Assembly (NCBI RefSeq): GCF_045124755.1
Contig: NZ_JBGVMK010000207.1
Length of the DNA: 64,000 bases
Source: Succinimonas sp045124755
GTDB lineage: Bacteria; Pseudomonadota; Gammaproteobacteria; Enterobacterales; Succinivibrionaceae
Reading direction: 5' to 3' (one strand)
Each line of letters starts with the position of its first letter. The stretch's first letter is position 1. The translations under genes and the position numbers were made by a program. The notes under the pieces are model-generated. The model had not been told where the DNA came from, searched no databases, and saw only the letters and a program-made list of their open reading frames with translations. Below, in pieces: positions 9,597-18,577 of this stretch.

Positions 9597-10787
9597 TTAC
9601 ATGTAGCTCTCAAAAAGCTTTCTGAAGGCCGGCATGGAGCGGGTAATCATGTCTCCGGACACGCAGTAGGCAATGCGGACATAGCCCGGGCACCCGAAGT
9701 CATCGCTGGGCACCAGAAGGAGGTCAAACTGTTTAGCTCTTTCGCAGAAGCTCACGGCATCCTCCTCCAGCGCTTTCACAAAGAGGTAGAAGGCGCCGTC
9801 GGGAGGCACGCAGGTGTAGCCGATTTCCGTAAGGCCGTTAAGAAGGAGATCCCGGTTTTTGGCATAAATGCTGAGATCCGAGGTCAGGGGAGCGCATTTG
9901 GTGATGACGTGCTGCCACAGGGCGGGAGCGCAGATAAAGCCCAGGGATCTGCCGGCGCCGCAGATGGCTGCGTACATCTTTTCCCATTCCGGCATGGTGT
10001 CGGGCACCAGCACATAGCCGATACGCTCTCCCGGGAGAGAGAGGCCCTTGCTGTAGGAATAGCAGACCAGGGTATCCGGATAGAAGCTGGCGGTGAAGGG
10101 AGTTTTTTTGCCGTTGTAGGCGATTTCGCGGTAGGGCTCGTCGGAAATGATGTAAATCGGGTGTCCGAACTCCTGACTCTTGCTCTTAAGGAGAGCGGCG
10201 AGGGCCTTAATCTCCTCTTCCGGATAGATGACGCCGGAGGGGTTATTGGGAGAGTTCAGAATTATTGCGGCGGTATTGGCGTCCAGACACTTCTCCAGGG
10301 CCGGAAGATTGATGCCGAAGGAGGGCAGGGCCGGAGGCACTACCCGGCATTCGGCGCCGCGGGATTCGATAAATACCCGGTATTCGGTGAAGAACGGAGC
10401 CAGCACCAGAACATTCTGACTGTGACTGTCGATGACGGCCTGAAGACAGATGGTCAGGGAGGCGGCGGCCCCGCAGGTCAGGTACAGGTTGTTTCCGGTA
10501 TAGGAGGCGCCGAAGCGCTGGTTAAGATCCTGGGCGATGGCATTCCGGGCGGAGGGATCCCCTTGGGCGGAGGTGTAGCCGTGGAGTTTCGTGGTGGGCT
10601 TCACGGTTTCCAGCAGGGAAACTGCGGTGTCCTTTACCGCTTCCGGAGTCTCCACGCTGGGGTTCCCGATGCTGAAGTCATAAACGTTGTCCGGGCCGAC
10701 CTCGGCGATTCTTTTCTTGCCGTATTCAAAAAGCTCCCGGATCACGCTTCTCCGGGAACCCAGTTCATACATTTTCTGGTTTAACAT
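9597..10787 (-). CDS. class I/II PLP-dependent aminotransferase
   Basis: A 396-residue fold-type I aminotransferase of the aspartate aminotransferase superfamily. Visible marks are NSPNNPSG at residues 178-185, SDEPYREIAY at about 215-224, and the pyridoxal-binding SYSKGLSLPGERIGY with the Schiff-base lysine at K247. A substrate-carboxylate Arg is likely in YVRIAYC near the end. Length and motifs fit aspartate, alanine or aromatic aminotransferases; substrate cannot be assigned. The ATG at 10787 starts MLNQKMYELGSRRSVIREL, typical of this subgroup. Transcribed alone, divergent from rimO. Confidence 0.85.
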   Translation of the reverse strand: MLNQKMYELGSRRSVIRELFEYGKKRIAEVGPDNVYDFSIGNPSVETPEAVKDTAVSLLETVKPTTKLHGYTSAQGDPSARNAIAQDLNQRFGASYTGNNLYLTCGAAASLTICLQAVIDSHSQNVLVLAPFFTEYRVFIESRGAECRVVPPALPSFGINLPALEKCLDANTAAIILNSPNNPSGVIYPEEEIKALAALLKSKSQEFGHPIYIISDEPYREIAYNGKKTPFTASFYPDTLVCYSYSKGLSLPGERIGYVLVPDTMPEWEKMYAAICGAGRSLGFICAPALWQHVITKCAPLTSDLSIYAKNRDLLLNGLTEIGYTCVPPDGAFYLFVKALEEDAVSFCERAKQFDLLLVPSDDFGCPGYVRIAYCVSGDMITRSMPAFRKLFESYM

Positions 10788-11084
10788 GATGCATTACCTT
10801 CATAAGATAAAAGTGACCGGCAATAGTATACACCTCTCCCGGAAAACCGCCGGAAATCTCCGGAGGCGGGACTTCCTTATGCAGCCTTCCTCTCAGTTCC
10901 GCTCCTCTCTCCCGTTTCACAGCCGCTGTTTATGAGAAGGAAGATTGAGATGATGGAAGACTGAGAGGCGGAAGACTGTGAAAATGCTGCGCTCTTTTCC
11001 GCAGGGCCGATGTCTGTGATAAATGTTTTCATGCCGGCTCTGATTCCATTAAAATAGCCGGAAACAGTTTTTTGCGAGGTGTTT
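10788..11084. promoter_or_regulatory. divergent promoter region with mirrored purine-rich leaders
   Basis: About 297 bases between the aminotransferase (minus) and rimO (plus). The strand composition flips near 10930: to its left the minus strand is purine-rich, to its right the plus strand is purine-rich, so each gene has a purine-rich leader in its own sense. An ATTAAAAT box near 11047 could be a -10 for rimO. Confidence 0.4.
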
Positions 11085-12398
11085 ATGGGCGCTTGTCGTG
11101 TCGGATTTATTTCTCTGGGCTGCTGCAAGAATCTGGTGGATTCCCAGAACATCATCACTCTTCTGATGAAGAAGGGGTATCAGGTCAGCTCCACCTATGA
11201 GGGCGCGGATGCGGTGATTGTAAACACCTGCGGCTTTATCGAGGATGCGGTTAAGGAGTCTCTGGAAGTTATCGGGGAGGCTTTGGAGCATTGCCCCAAT
11301 GTGATAGTCACGGGCTGCCTCGGGCCGAACCGGAAGCTTATTCTGGATACCTGGCCCGGAGTGAAGGCCATTACCGGCCCCCACAGCGCTCCCGCGGTGC
11401 TTCAGGAAATGGAAAGGCTTTTTGCCCTCCCCGCGGAAACCCCGGCAGGGCGGGTGCTTCCCGGCGGGATTCTCCTTACCCCGCCCCACTATGCTTATCT
11501 CAAAATCTCCGAGGGCTGCTCCAATAAATGCACCTTCTGCATTATTCCGCATCTTCGGGGCCCTCTGGAATCCTTTCCGGGGGAGGAGCTTATTGCCCGG
11601 GCCCGGAACTACGCTGCCCGCGGGGTCAAGGAGCTTCTGGTGGTGGCTCAGGACACCTCGGCCTACGGCATTGACCGGGGTTATCCGGGGTTTTTGGGGC
11701 ATGAGAGAGGGGATCTTTACGCCCTTATGGAGGAGCTCTCCCGGCTTAAGGTCTGGCTCCGGGTGCATTATGCCTACCCCTATCCCCACGTCACCCGTCT
11801 TATTGAAATGATGGCGGAGGGCAAGGTTCTTCCCTACATGGATGTGCCCTTTCAGCATGCGAGCCGGCATATGCTTCAGCTGATGAAGCGGCCCGGGGAT
11901 GCGGACAGAATTCTGGAAACCGTTTCCCGCTGGAGAAATATCTGTCCCGATATCACCGTGAGATCCTCCTTTATCGTGGGCTTCCCCGGAGAAACCGAGG
12001 AAGATTTCGCAGAGCTTCTGGAATTTATCCGGGAAATCCGTCTGGACAGAGTGGGCTGCTTTGCCTTCAGCCCCATGCCGGAGGCTCCGGCCAGCTCCTT
12101 CCCCGGGCAGATCCCCGCGGAGGTGAAGCAGGAGCGCTATGAACGCTTCATGGAAGTCCAGCAAAAGATTTCCGCCGCAAAGATGCAGGCAAAAGTCGGC
12201 ACCGTCCAGGAGGTTCTGGTGGATACCGTTGATGCAAAGGGCATCATTTCCCGCACCAAGGCCGATGCTCCGGACATTGACGGCGTCATGTACCTTCACG
12301 CTCCCCGGGGCCTTCGGGTCAGGCCGGGGGATCTTCTGCGGGCCCGGGTTACCGCCAGCGATGAGTACGATCTGGAGGGGGATATCATTGCGGACTGA
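11085..12398 (+). CDS. rimO: ribosomal protein S12 (Asp89) methylthiotransferase
   Basis: A 437-residue radical-SAM methylthiotransferase that adds a methylthio group to the conserved aspartate of ribosomal protein S12. The N-terminal UPF0004 domain shows ISLGCCKNLVDSQ and VNTCGFIEDA, which carry the auxiliary cluster cysteines. The radical-SAM motif is C145-NKx-C149-TF-C152, with GCSNKCTFCIIPHLRGP around it. A C-terminal TRAM-type domain follows. The order and LVDSQ identify RimO rather than MiaB. The ATG at 11085 has GAGG 7 bases upstream; a GTG at 11079 is a less likely start. The second residue of the LGCPKN motif is Cys instead of Pro. Confidence 0.92.
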   Translation: MGACRVGFISLGCCKNLVDSQNIITLLMKKGYQVSSTYEGADAVIVNTCGFIEDAVKESLEVIGEALEHCPNVIVTGCLGPNRKLILDTWPGVKAITGPHSAPAVLQEMERLFALPAETPAGRVLPGGILLTPPHYAYLKISEGCSNKCTFCIIPHLRGPLESFPGEELIARARNYAARGVKELLVVAQDTSAYGIDRGYPGFLGHERGDLYALMEELSRLKVWLRVHYAYPYPHVTRLIEMMAEGKVLPYMDVPFQHASRHMLQLMKRPGDADRILETVSRWRNICPDITVRSSFIVGFPGETEEDFAELLEFIREIRLDRVGCFAFSPMPEAPASSFPGQIPAEVKQERYERFMEVQQKISAAKMQAKVGTVQEVLVDTVDAKGIISRTKADAPDIDGVMYLHAPRGLRVRPGDLLRARVTASDEYDLEGDIIAD

Positions 12399-12679
12399 CC
12401 CCCGGGCAGGTTTTTCAGGAGTCTGTTAGCTCCCTCACGGTTATCTCCGGATGGGTTTTGTATATAATTGAGCGGTTTTTTGCACCTCCGGATGTAACCT
12501 TTTCCGGCCGCGGACGTTATCAGGCGCCGGAGAATTCTTTTTGGCGCTCCGGCTTCTTTATCGCAGAGCCGGTTTAAATAGCCGACAAAGTTGTCAATAT
12601 GTGAATAGATTTCACATACAGGACGCAAATAACCGTGTAATATAACTCCGTACAGTGTAAAAGTTCCCCGGGAGCAGAA
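12399..12679 (+). promoter_or_regulatory. leader of the GGDEF gene with a 17-bp palindrome
   Basis: The gap contains TGTGAA-N5-TTCACA at 12600-12616, a perfect 6-bp-arm inverted repeat 64 bases before the start codon. It resembles a CRP operator, but its half-sites are one base farther apart than the usual TGTGA-N6-TCACA. AT-rich TAATATAA at about 12636-12643 could be a -10 box. Probably an operator of a dimeric regulator. Confidence 0.4.
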
Positions 12680-15600
12680 GTGTCGTTACATGTAAGAAGG
12701 GTTATGGAGCAGTGCTACGCTGCCAATATCCAGCATCACAAGTCTCAGGTAGTAATGGTTTCCTTTGCCGATCAGGCGGAGGTAAGACGCGACTTTGACA
12801 TTTTCTGCCAGCAGAAGGGCATTGATCATCCGGTGAGGCTGCAGCTTACCCCCGATGATGTCTATTCGCCCCTGTCCCCGGTGCTCTATGTGGTGAACGA
12901 GCTTCTCCGCCGGCTGTCCATTCCTCTGGAGCAGGTGGCCGACATGCTGAAGCTGGAGCAGTACGAGAAGTCCATTCTCCTCTGCATGCTCAAGAACACC
13001 AGCACCATTCAGGATTTTATGATGCCGTCAGATGTGGAATACGTGAAATTCCGCATGACCCGGCATATCCGCACCATGGTGAGACATCTCCTCAGCATTA
13101 CTGACGGCCGGGATCCCCTGATGATCTCCATTACCAATCTCCAGTATGCCGGAGCCTCATCTCTGGAATTCCTTCTGACCCTGATAAGTCCCGAGAAGGA
13201 GGACTACCGGTTTTCCATGCGGAGCTCCACGGCTCTCAAGCGTCTCAAAACCGCCGATGACGAGAAGGAAGGCAGCGATCTTCTGGACGACCCGAACTGC
13301 ATTGTGGTGCTGGGGGTGAATTCCAGCTTTTCGGACGGCAAGAGATCTCAGGAATGGCTGGACTGGGAGGATCGCTTTGAAAGGGTGATCCAGATGGTGC
13401 GTCCGGAGGATTCCGAAACCGGACTGGAAATTGATGAAAACCGTCTGGTCTGGCCGGTGCAGAACTATCAGGCCCGGCAGATCTCTACCATTCAGGAGGC
13501 CATCAACCGCTGCGGCATCCTGCTTAACTATTTCTGCAGCCACGAGGTGGTGGAGCTGGCCCAGAGAACTCTCCAGTACATTCGCATTCTCAACCGGGAG
13601 GACGAATTCAACGATTACGAGGAGAAGCTGTATCATTTCCTGGGGCGGGCTCACCTTTACAACCACAACTATGAGGATGCCCTGCTGTCCTTTGACATGA
13701 TGTACGAGAAGGCGCAGTACACCAATAACAATGACAATGCCTGCCGGGCCTATATAGAGCTGGCCTATACCCATATCTTCCGCTCGGATTTCGAATCGGT
13801 GCTGCATTTTGCCGAGATGGCGGCTCATCTGGGGGAGGTGAGCATGAACCTCAGGCTGGTGACCATTGCCAATTTCTGTCTCTTTGTGGCCTACGACCGG
13901 GCCAGCATCAAGTACGGCTACCACAATATAGTTTCGCTGCTGTCCAATCTGGAGCGTCATAACCTGCACAAGGAACAGACCTATGTGCTCCGGAATATTT
14001 TTGCTCAGGCGTCTCTGGATCCCAACGTAACCCTCAAGATGTCTTTGGATTACTGCAATCAGGCGGTGAACATTGCGCAGCGGCTGGGGATCCGTCATGA
14101 GTCCGCCGCGGCCAACCACTGCCGGGGCATTGTGCTGTTCCAGATGGACAGAATTCAGGAGGCCCTGCATGCCTACCGCCTGAGCGAAGCTCTTTACAGC
14201 ATGATTGACGTGCCTATTGAGCTTACCCATGTGTATAATTCCATCGGCTTCCTCCTGCAGGGTACCGAGGATTATCCCAACGCTCATGAATACTACCTGC
14301 AATCCCTCAGAAACTCCATCAAGCTCAATGACTACTCGGAGATTTCCGTAACCCTTTACAACCTGGCCCAGCTCTATCAGCTGAGCGGCATGCCGAAGGA
14401 GGCCCTGCATACTCTGGATATTCTGCAGGACGTCATGGCCATTCGCGGCACCTATAAGCTGCCTCTCCACAATATTCACCATATTATTCTGCAGAAGGCC
14501 CGGGTTTATATCGATCTCGGCGAGGCCAGCTTCGCGGATCAGATGCTGAAGCGGAGCCGCGGTCTTATGAAGACCTTCCCCACCAAGGGCAGCGAGCAGA
14601 CCGTTCTGAACCTTCTGGAAGCCGTGGTTTATACCATGAACAAGAACCGGGAGAAGGCTCTGGGCTGCTTCTATCAGGCCCGTTCCCGGCAGAAGGAGCA
14701 GACCCTGACTCAGGAAGAGCATGTCATGTTCTACATTCTGGGCATGCGCATTCTGAATGTCTTCGGCACCTTTGAGGAGCGTTATCGTTATTTCCGGGAA
14801 GGAGTGACATATATTCGGGATCATCAGCTCTTTAACAGCATGAAGCTGATGAAGACTGCCTGGAGCAACGATAACTGCAATGTCTACAAGGGGTACAGCA
14901 CCATTGTCACCCCCATGAACGAGCTCAACCAGATAATCCCTCTGGTCAAGCAGGAGCGCAAGGTCAACATCCTCTGGCAGCAGGTTCATGAAATGCGTCT
15001 GGTTACCATGCTCCACAAGTTCAGCATGAGCGTGAAAACCTATGACAAGCTGGCTCAGGAAACCCTGCGGCTTCTGGCCTCGCACTTCAGCATCAACGGC
15101 GGCATGATCTACTTTGTGGACAGCGAAAAGGGCACCTCCGAGCTTATCTACGAGTTTAATACCTCCAAGGATTATCAGGGCTTTACCTTCCGGAGGATCC
15201 AGAAGTTCATTAACTCCCATCTCAGCGAGCAGGACGTTCTTAATCTTGAGGATGAGGATATTGCCGGCACGCTGGTGCACCGGCTGACCGTATATCCTCT
15301 GGTGGATCAGGATCGGGTGTTCGGCATGATGCTGCTTTTCAAGTTCCAGAAGAAGACCGATGGCGAAAGCGAGAAGGTGGATTCCATCGGCTTTATCGCC
15401 CAGCAGCTGGGCAGTCAGCTGATTCTCATGATTCAGCGCGCGCAGCTCATTCGCGTCAGCACCACCGATATGCTGACCGGCCTTTACAACCGCATGGAGT
15501 TCCACAACCAGATCTCCGGGGTTATCAGAAGACTGTCTCCCTCCAGTGATATTGCCCTGGGCTTTATCGACCTTGATAACTTCAAATACTACAACGACAA

Positions 15601-16036
15601 TCTGGGACACGACGTGGGCGACAAGCTTCTGGTGTGGTTTGCCCAGCTCCTTAACGAAATCAAGGTGCCCGGGGATATTGCCTGCCGCTGGGGCGGCGAC
15701 GAATTCCTGCTCCTGATGCAGGACTGCTCGGCGGACGAGGCTTCCCGCAGAATGCAGAAGGTGCTGGATACCCTTAAGGCTCAGCACGGCTACAAGAAGG
15801 AGATTGAGGAGTTCCTGGGGAAGCCGGTGGACAACCTGCCAGAGCGCTACTATCTCTCCTGCTCCATCGGCGTCATGGACAGCAGCTCCCTGCCGCGGCC
15901 CTTCACCGAGGGCGACCTCCTGACCCACGCCGATGAGGCTCTCTATGAGGTTAAGCGCACCGGCAAGGGCCGGGTGCTCAACTTCGAGAAGATGACCCAC
16001 GAGGCGGACAACATGATTGTGGAGTCCAACCGCTAG
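12680..16036 (+). CDS. TPR-repeat diguanylate cyclase (GGDEF)
   Basis: A 1118-residue cytoplasmic protein with no membrane segment. It starts at GTG 12680 with GGAG 5 bases upstream; an in-frame ATG lies at 12704. Residues 1-280 are unrecognised. About residues 290-720 are helical repeats of TPR type (for example NNDNACRAYIELAYTHIF and TLYNLAQLYQLSG). About 780-930 looks like a GAF-type sensor. About 935-1105 is a GGDEF domain with GGDEF at 1005-1009 and the substrate helix LTGLYNRMEF, so it should make cyclic di-GMP from two GTP. The inhibitory RxxD site five residues before GGDEF is missing its Arg (VPGD), so product feedback is probably absent. The TPR array suggests a protein partner sets its activity. 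Confidence 0.88.
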   Translation: MSLHVRRVMEQCYAANIQHHKSQVVMVSFADQAEVRRDFDIFCQQKGIDHPVRLQLTPDDVYSPLSPVLYVVNELLRRLSIPLEQVADMLKLEQYEKSILLCMLKNTSTIQDFMMPSDVEYVKFRMTRHIRTMVRHLLSITDGRDPLMISITNLQYAGASSLEFLLTLISPEKEDYRFSMRSSTALKRLKTADDEKEGSDLLDDPNCIVVLGVNSSFSDGKRSQEWLDWEDRFERVIQMVRPEDSETGLEIDENRLVWPVQNYQARQISTIQEAINRCGILLNYFCSHEVVELAQRTLQYIRILNREDEFNDYEEKLYHFLGRAHLYNHNYEDALLSFDMMYEKAQYTNNNDNACRAYIELAYTHIFRSDFESVLHFAEMAAHLGEVSMNLRLVTIANFCLFVAYDRASIKYGYHNIVSLLSNLERHNLHKEQTYVLRNIFAQASLDPNVTLKMSLDYCNQAVNIAQRLGIRHESAAANHCRGIVLFQMDRIQEALHAYRLSEALYSMIDVPIELTHVYNSIGFLLQGTEDYPNAHEYYLQSLRNSIKLNDYSEISVTLYNLAQLYQLSGMPKEALHTLDILQDVMAIRGTYKLPLHNIHHIILQKARVYIDLGEASFADQMLKRSRGLMKTFPTKGSEQTVLNLLEAVVYTMNKNREKALGCFYQARSRQKEQTLTQEEHVMFYILGMRILNVFGTFEERYRYFREGVTYIRDHQLFNSMKLMKTAWSNDNCNVYKGYSTIVTPMNELNQIIPLVKQERKVNILWQQVHEMRLVTMLHKFSMSVKTYDKLAQETLRLLASHFSINGGMIYFVDSEKGTSELIYEFNTSKDYQGFTFRRIQKFINSHLSEQDVLNLEDEDIAGTLVHRLTVYPLVDQDRVFGMMLLFKFQKKTDGESEKVDSIGFIAQQLGSQLILMIQRAQLIRVSTTDMLTGLYNRMEFHNQISGVIRRLSPSSDIALGFIDLDNFKYYNDNLGHDVGDKLLVWFAQLLNEIKVPGDIACRWGGDEFLLLMQDCSADEASRRMQKVLDTLKAQHGYKKEIEEFLGKPVDNLPERYYLSCSIGVMDSSSLPRPFTEGDLLTHADEALYEVKRTGKGRVLNFEKMTHEADNMIVESNR

Positions 16037-16168
16037 ACGGCTTTTCAGGAGCGAGATCAAGACGGCAGAAGGCAGATTCTGAGACTGGTTCAGGATCTGC
16101 GTTTCAGGTGCTTTCTCGCAGTTTTCTCAGCTTCTCTGATTCCCGGTTCTTTCCCCGGGATCTTTCCT

Positions 16169-17770
16169 TTATCTCTCCCTTTTTCCGGGCATGCTTCCCG
16201 GAAGTCGCACCGCTCCTCCCTCCAATAACCCGAAGAAGGCTCTTTTTACCGCAAGGTAGTTCCGGAGCGCCAGATAGTCCGGAATATTGCAAAGCCCCCA
16301 GATGAGGAGGAGCCCGGCGATCTGGGCCCAGAAGACCGGGGACGCTTCCTGCTCATCGGGGAGAAGGCCCGCCCATTCCGGAGCCATGGCGAGCCAGACA
16401 ATGGCGCCTCCGAAGAAGATGTTGAGAATGAACATGCCCCACAGCACCGGAAGATCATCAGACACTTCATGACAGAGATGCTGTGTTTCCAGGCGGTATT
16501 CCGCGGCAAAAAAGTCCGCAAGTCTCCGGGACAGAGTCCGGGAATGCCAGAGAATGCCGGCATGAATGAGGAAGGAAAGCATATTAAGCCCCGGAACAAA
16601 GCGGAACAGGAGATCCAGCGACAGCGCGAGATTCATGCCGTGAAAATTTCGGGCCAGCTTTTTAAACTGCTCCTCAGGGAGACGGTTTTGCGGAGAATCA
16701 GGAGCTTTATCATTGGCGGAGACATCCGGTTCCGGCTGACGGGGGACTGGATTATCCGGAGCTTTGGCAGCGGGAACGGTTTTGTCCGCTTCTGCGGAAT
16801 TATCCCGGCGGGATACCGGCGGCATGGCTTCGGAAATGCCCCGGTAAACCCCCCGGAGTCCCTGATAGCTCCGGGGATCCGTTACGGCTCCGGAAAGATC
16901 CGGTTCCGGGGAATCATCCTGTTTAGGAGCGGGTTTTCTCAGGGGAGCGGATTTGATGTCGGAGTAGAGACCGTTAAGTCCCCGGAAATTCCGGAGTCCT
17001 TCCGCTCTCCGGCGCTCCTTGAGCTCCTCCTCCGCGGCATTTCCTGTGTCCGAGCTGAATTTGAGGCGCTCCCGGTTTTCAGCAAGACGGGAACAGTTAA
17101 AGGGGGATCCGGCCTTTGCGGTTTCCGCAGGTTGCGGGGGCAGGGGATCCTTCGGGATCATGAGAGCGGAGATTCGATCCTGGAGGGCCCGGAGTCTTTC
17201 GGAAGCTGCCCGGATCCCGGCAGTGTCTTCTTCGGAAAGGTCTTTAAGGAAGCTGATTTCCTGCACCATGAGGACGGCCTCCGGAAGACCGGTGGCATCC
17301 TCTATCAGCTTCTGAAAGCTTTGGAGGGCGGTATCAAAATCCGGAGCCCCGGCGGCATCCTCCGCAGCCTCCCGGAGGTGCGCATCCAGCATTTCCGGAG
17401 TCAGGCGGCCTCTCTTGTAGAAGCTTTTAAGGAGCCGGAGCATCCTGAGCCCCCGGGGGCCCAGAAGATTCTTCAGGATCTCCGGGCTTGTGAAGCGCGC
17501 CGCTACGGCTTCGGCCAGGGCATCCAGCCGGAGATCAAAGATTCTGCTGAACAGGGTCAGGTCATTTGCGGCCAGCCGGGAGGATCTTTCGGAAAACACC
17601 GGCTCCGTTCCCAGATCCGACCGGTGAATTTCAAAAATGTTTTTGTTTTCCTGAGGCGCTGTTTCCTGTTCTGGCGTTCCCCCGGATTTGGTTTTCAGGA
17701 GCTGAAAGCCGCACCAGGGGCAGAACAGCGCCCGATCCGGTAATTCCTTGTTGCAGGAGCTGCATTGCAT
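16169..17770 (-). CDS. zinc-ribbon membrane protein of unknown function
   Basis: A 533-residue protein starting at the ATG at 17770, which has AAGGA 8 bases upstream; the frame is open further upstream but that part looks non-coding. An N-terminal zinc ribbon has C3/C6 and C17/C20. About residues 60-250 are helical and charged. A proline-rich linker (about 250-390) holds a repeated short motif of the form (F/Y)xGLxGxYxxI: FRGLNGLYSDI, YQGLRGVYRGI and later FHGMNLALSL. The last 140 residues contain three or four membrane segments with the C-terminus charged. Zinc-ribbon plus membrane tail is a common layout of poorly known proteins. No family name can be given. Single-gene unit, convergent with the GGDEF gene. 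Confidence 0.75.
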   Translation of the reverse strand: MQCSSCNKELPDRALFCPWCGFQLLKTKSGGTPEQETAPQENKNIFEIHRSDLGTEPVFSERSSRLAANDLTLFSRIFDLRLDALAEAVAARFTSPEILKNLLGPRGLRMLRLLKSFYKRGRLTPEMLDAHLREAAEDAAGAPDFDTALQSFQKLIEDATGLPEAVLMVQEISFLKDLSEEDTAGIRAASERLRALQDRISALMIPKDPLPPQPAETAKAGSPFNCSRLAENRERLKFSSDTGNAAEEELKERRRAEGLRNFRGLNGLYSDIKSAPLRKPAPKQDDSPEPDLSGAVTDPRSYQGLRGVYRGISEAMPPVSRRDNSAEADKTVPAAKAPDNPVPRQPEPDVSANDKAPDSPQNRLPEEQFKKLARNFHGMNLALSLDLLFRFVPGLNMLSFLIHAGILWHSRTLSRRLADFFAAEYRLETQHLCHEVSDDLPVLWGMFILNIFFGGAIVWLAMAPEWAGLLPDEQEASPVFWAQIAGLLLIWGLCNIPDYLALRNYLAVKRAFFGLLEGGAVRLPGSMPGKRER

Positions 17771-18577
17771 AACGGGGGATCCTTGCTGCTGAAACTTAAA
17801 GATGCGGAAATGCCGAAACTCTTTCCCTTCGGCTATTGTCCTATTGATCAGCGCGGTTGTAAAGACCGGCGCCGCCGTCTTTGCTGTTTCATAAGCGGGA
17901 TAAGCCCGGAGCGGGGATAATCCCGCAGGCTGTCCGGAGACTGTATTGTACCTGTATCCTGAAGAGAACATTCTCTCCGGGCATTTCCGTTCAGCAAGAC
18001 TCCGCTTCCATATTCATTCCGCTGTTTATCATGTCAGCTGCGTTGCAAATTCCCCGAAAATCAGATTCCGGAGTAGTGAAAATCAGCCTTCCCGCAGGCC
18101 TGAAACAGCGCTGTTACGCTCTTTTTTGATCAAAAAGCCGGCATCCCGAAAAAATATTTTCCCGGAGGAAAACCGGGGCTTCCGAACCCTTATAAACAGC
18201 CATCTCGTGTTTTTTGCAGAGGTTCAAAACGAGAATCGTTTACTTATAGGGCTGCGGTGCTCCAGACCATGATTTTCAGAAATTTTGCTTCTGAAAAATA
18301 TCAATCGCCACAGCTTGTTGTATAAGGGTTTGTCTGGTATCGGGCATATAATAGCGATTAGTTATCGAGAAAAATATAAATTTTGACATGGGTGGCAAAA
18401 TTTTAATGAGTCCGTTTCGGATAGGTATAGAAATTTAACTGCATCCGTCAGGCATTACTATACTTCATCTCATGAACATGTTTAAAAAATATTTGCCTAA
18501 AATCTGTGACGATTATCCGTTTTCATGGTTACCGCAGCTTTTATAATAGGCGCCGTCAATTGTTAACAGGAGAAATC
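17771..18577. other. long intergenic region, no gene seen
   Basis: About 800 bases between the zinc-ribbon gene and the Rpn gene. Open frames here lack ribosome sites and look non-coding. The right half is AT-rich with TATAAT at 18347-18352 and TTGACA at 18383-18388, but neither has a well-spaced partner. AGGAGA at 18568-18573 is the ribosome site of the Rpn gene. Confidence 0.5.

Noticed and set aside
13157..16060. 967-codon open frame opposite the GGDEF gene
   Set aside because: It is the antisense shadow of a strongly supported gene; its translation has no domain and no ribosome site.
16469..17743. 424-codon plus-strand frame opposite the zinc-ribbon gene
   Set aside because: Low-complexity Gly/Arg/Phe translation from codon bias of the real minus-strand gene with its N-terminal CxxC motif.
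18104..18126. AACAGCGCTGTT palindrome followed by T run as a terminator
   Set aside because: The 6-bp arms leave no loop, and no gene ends nearby.
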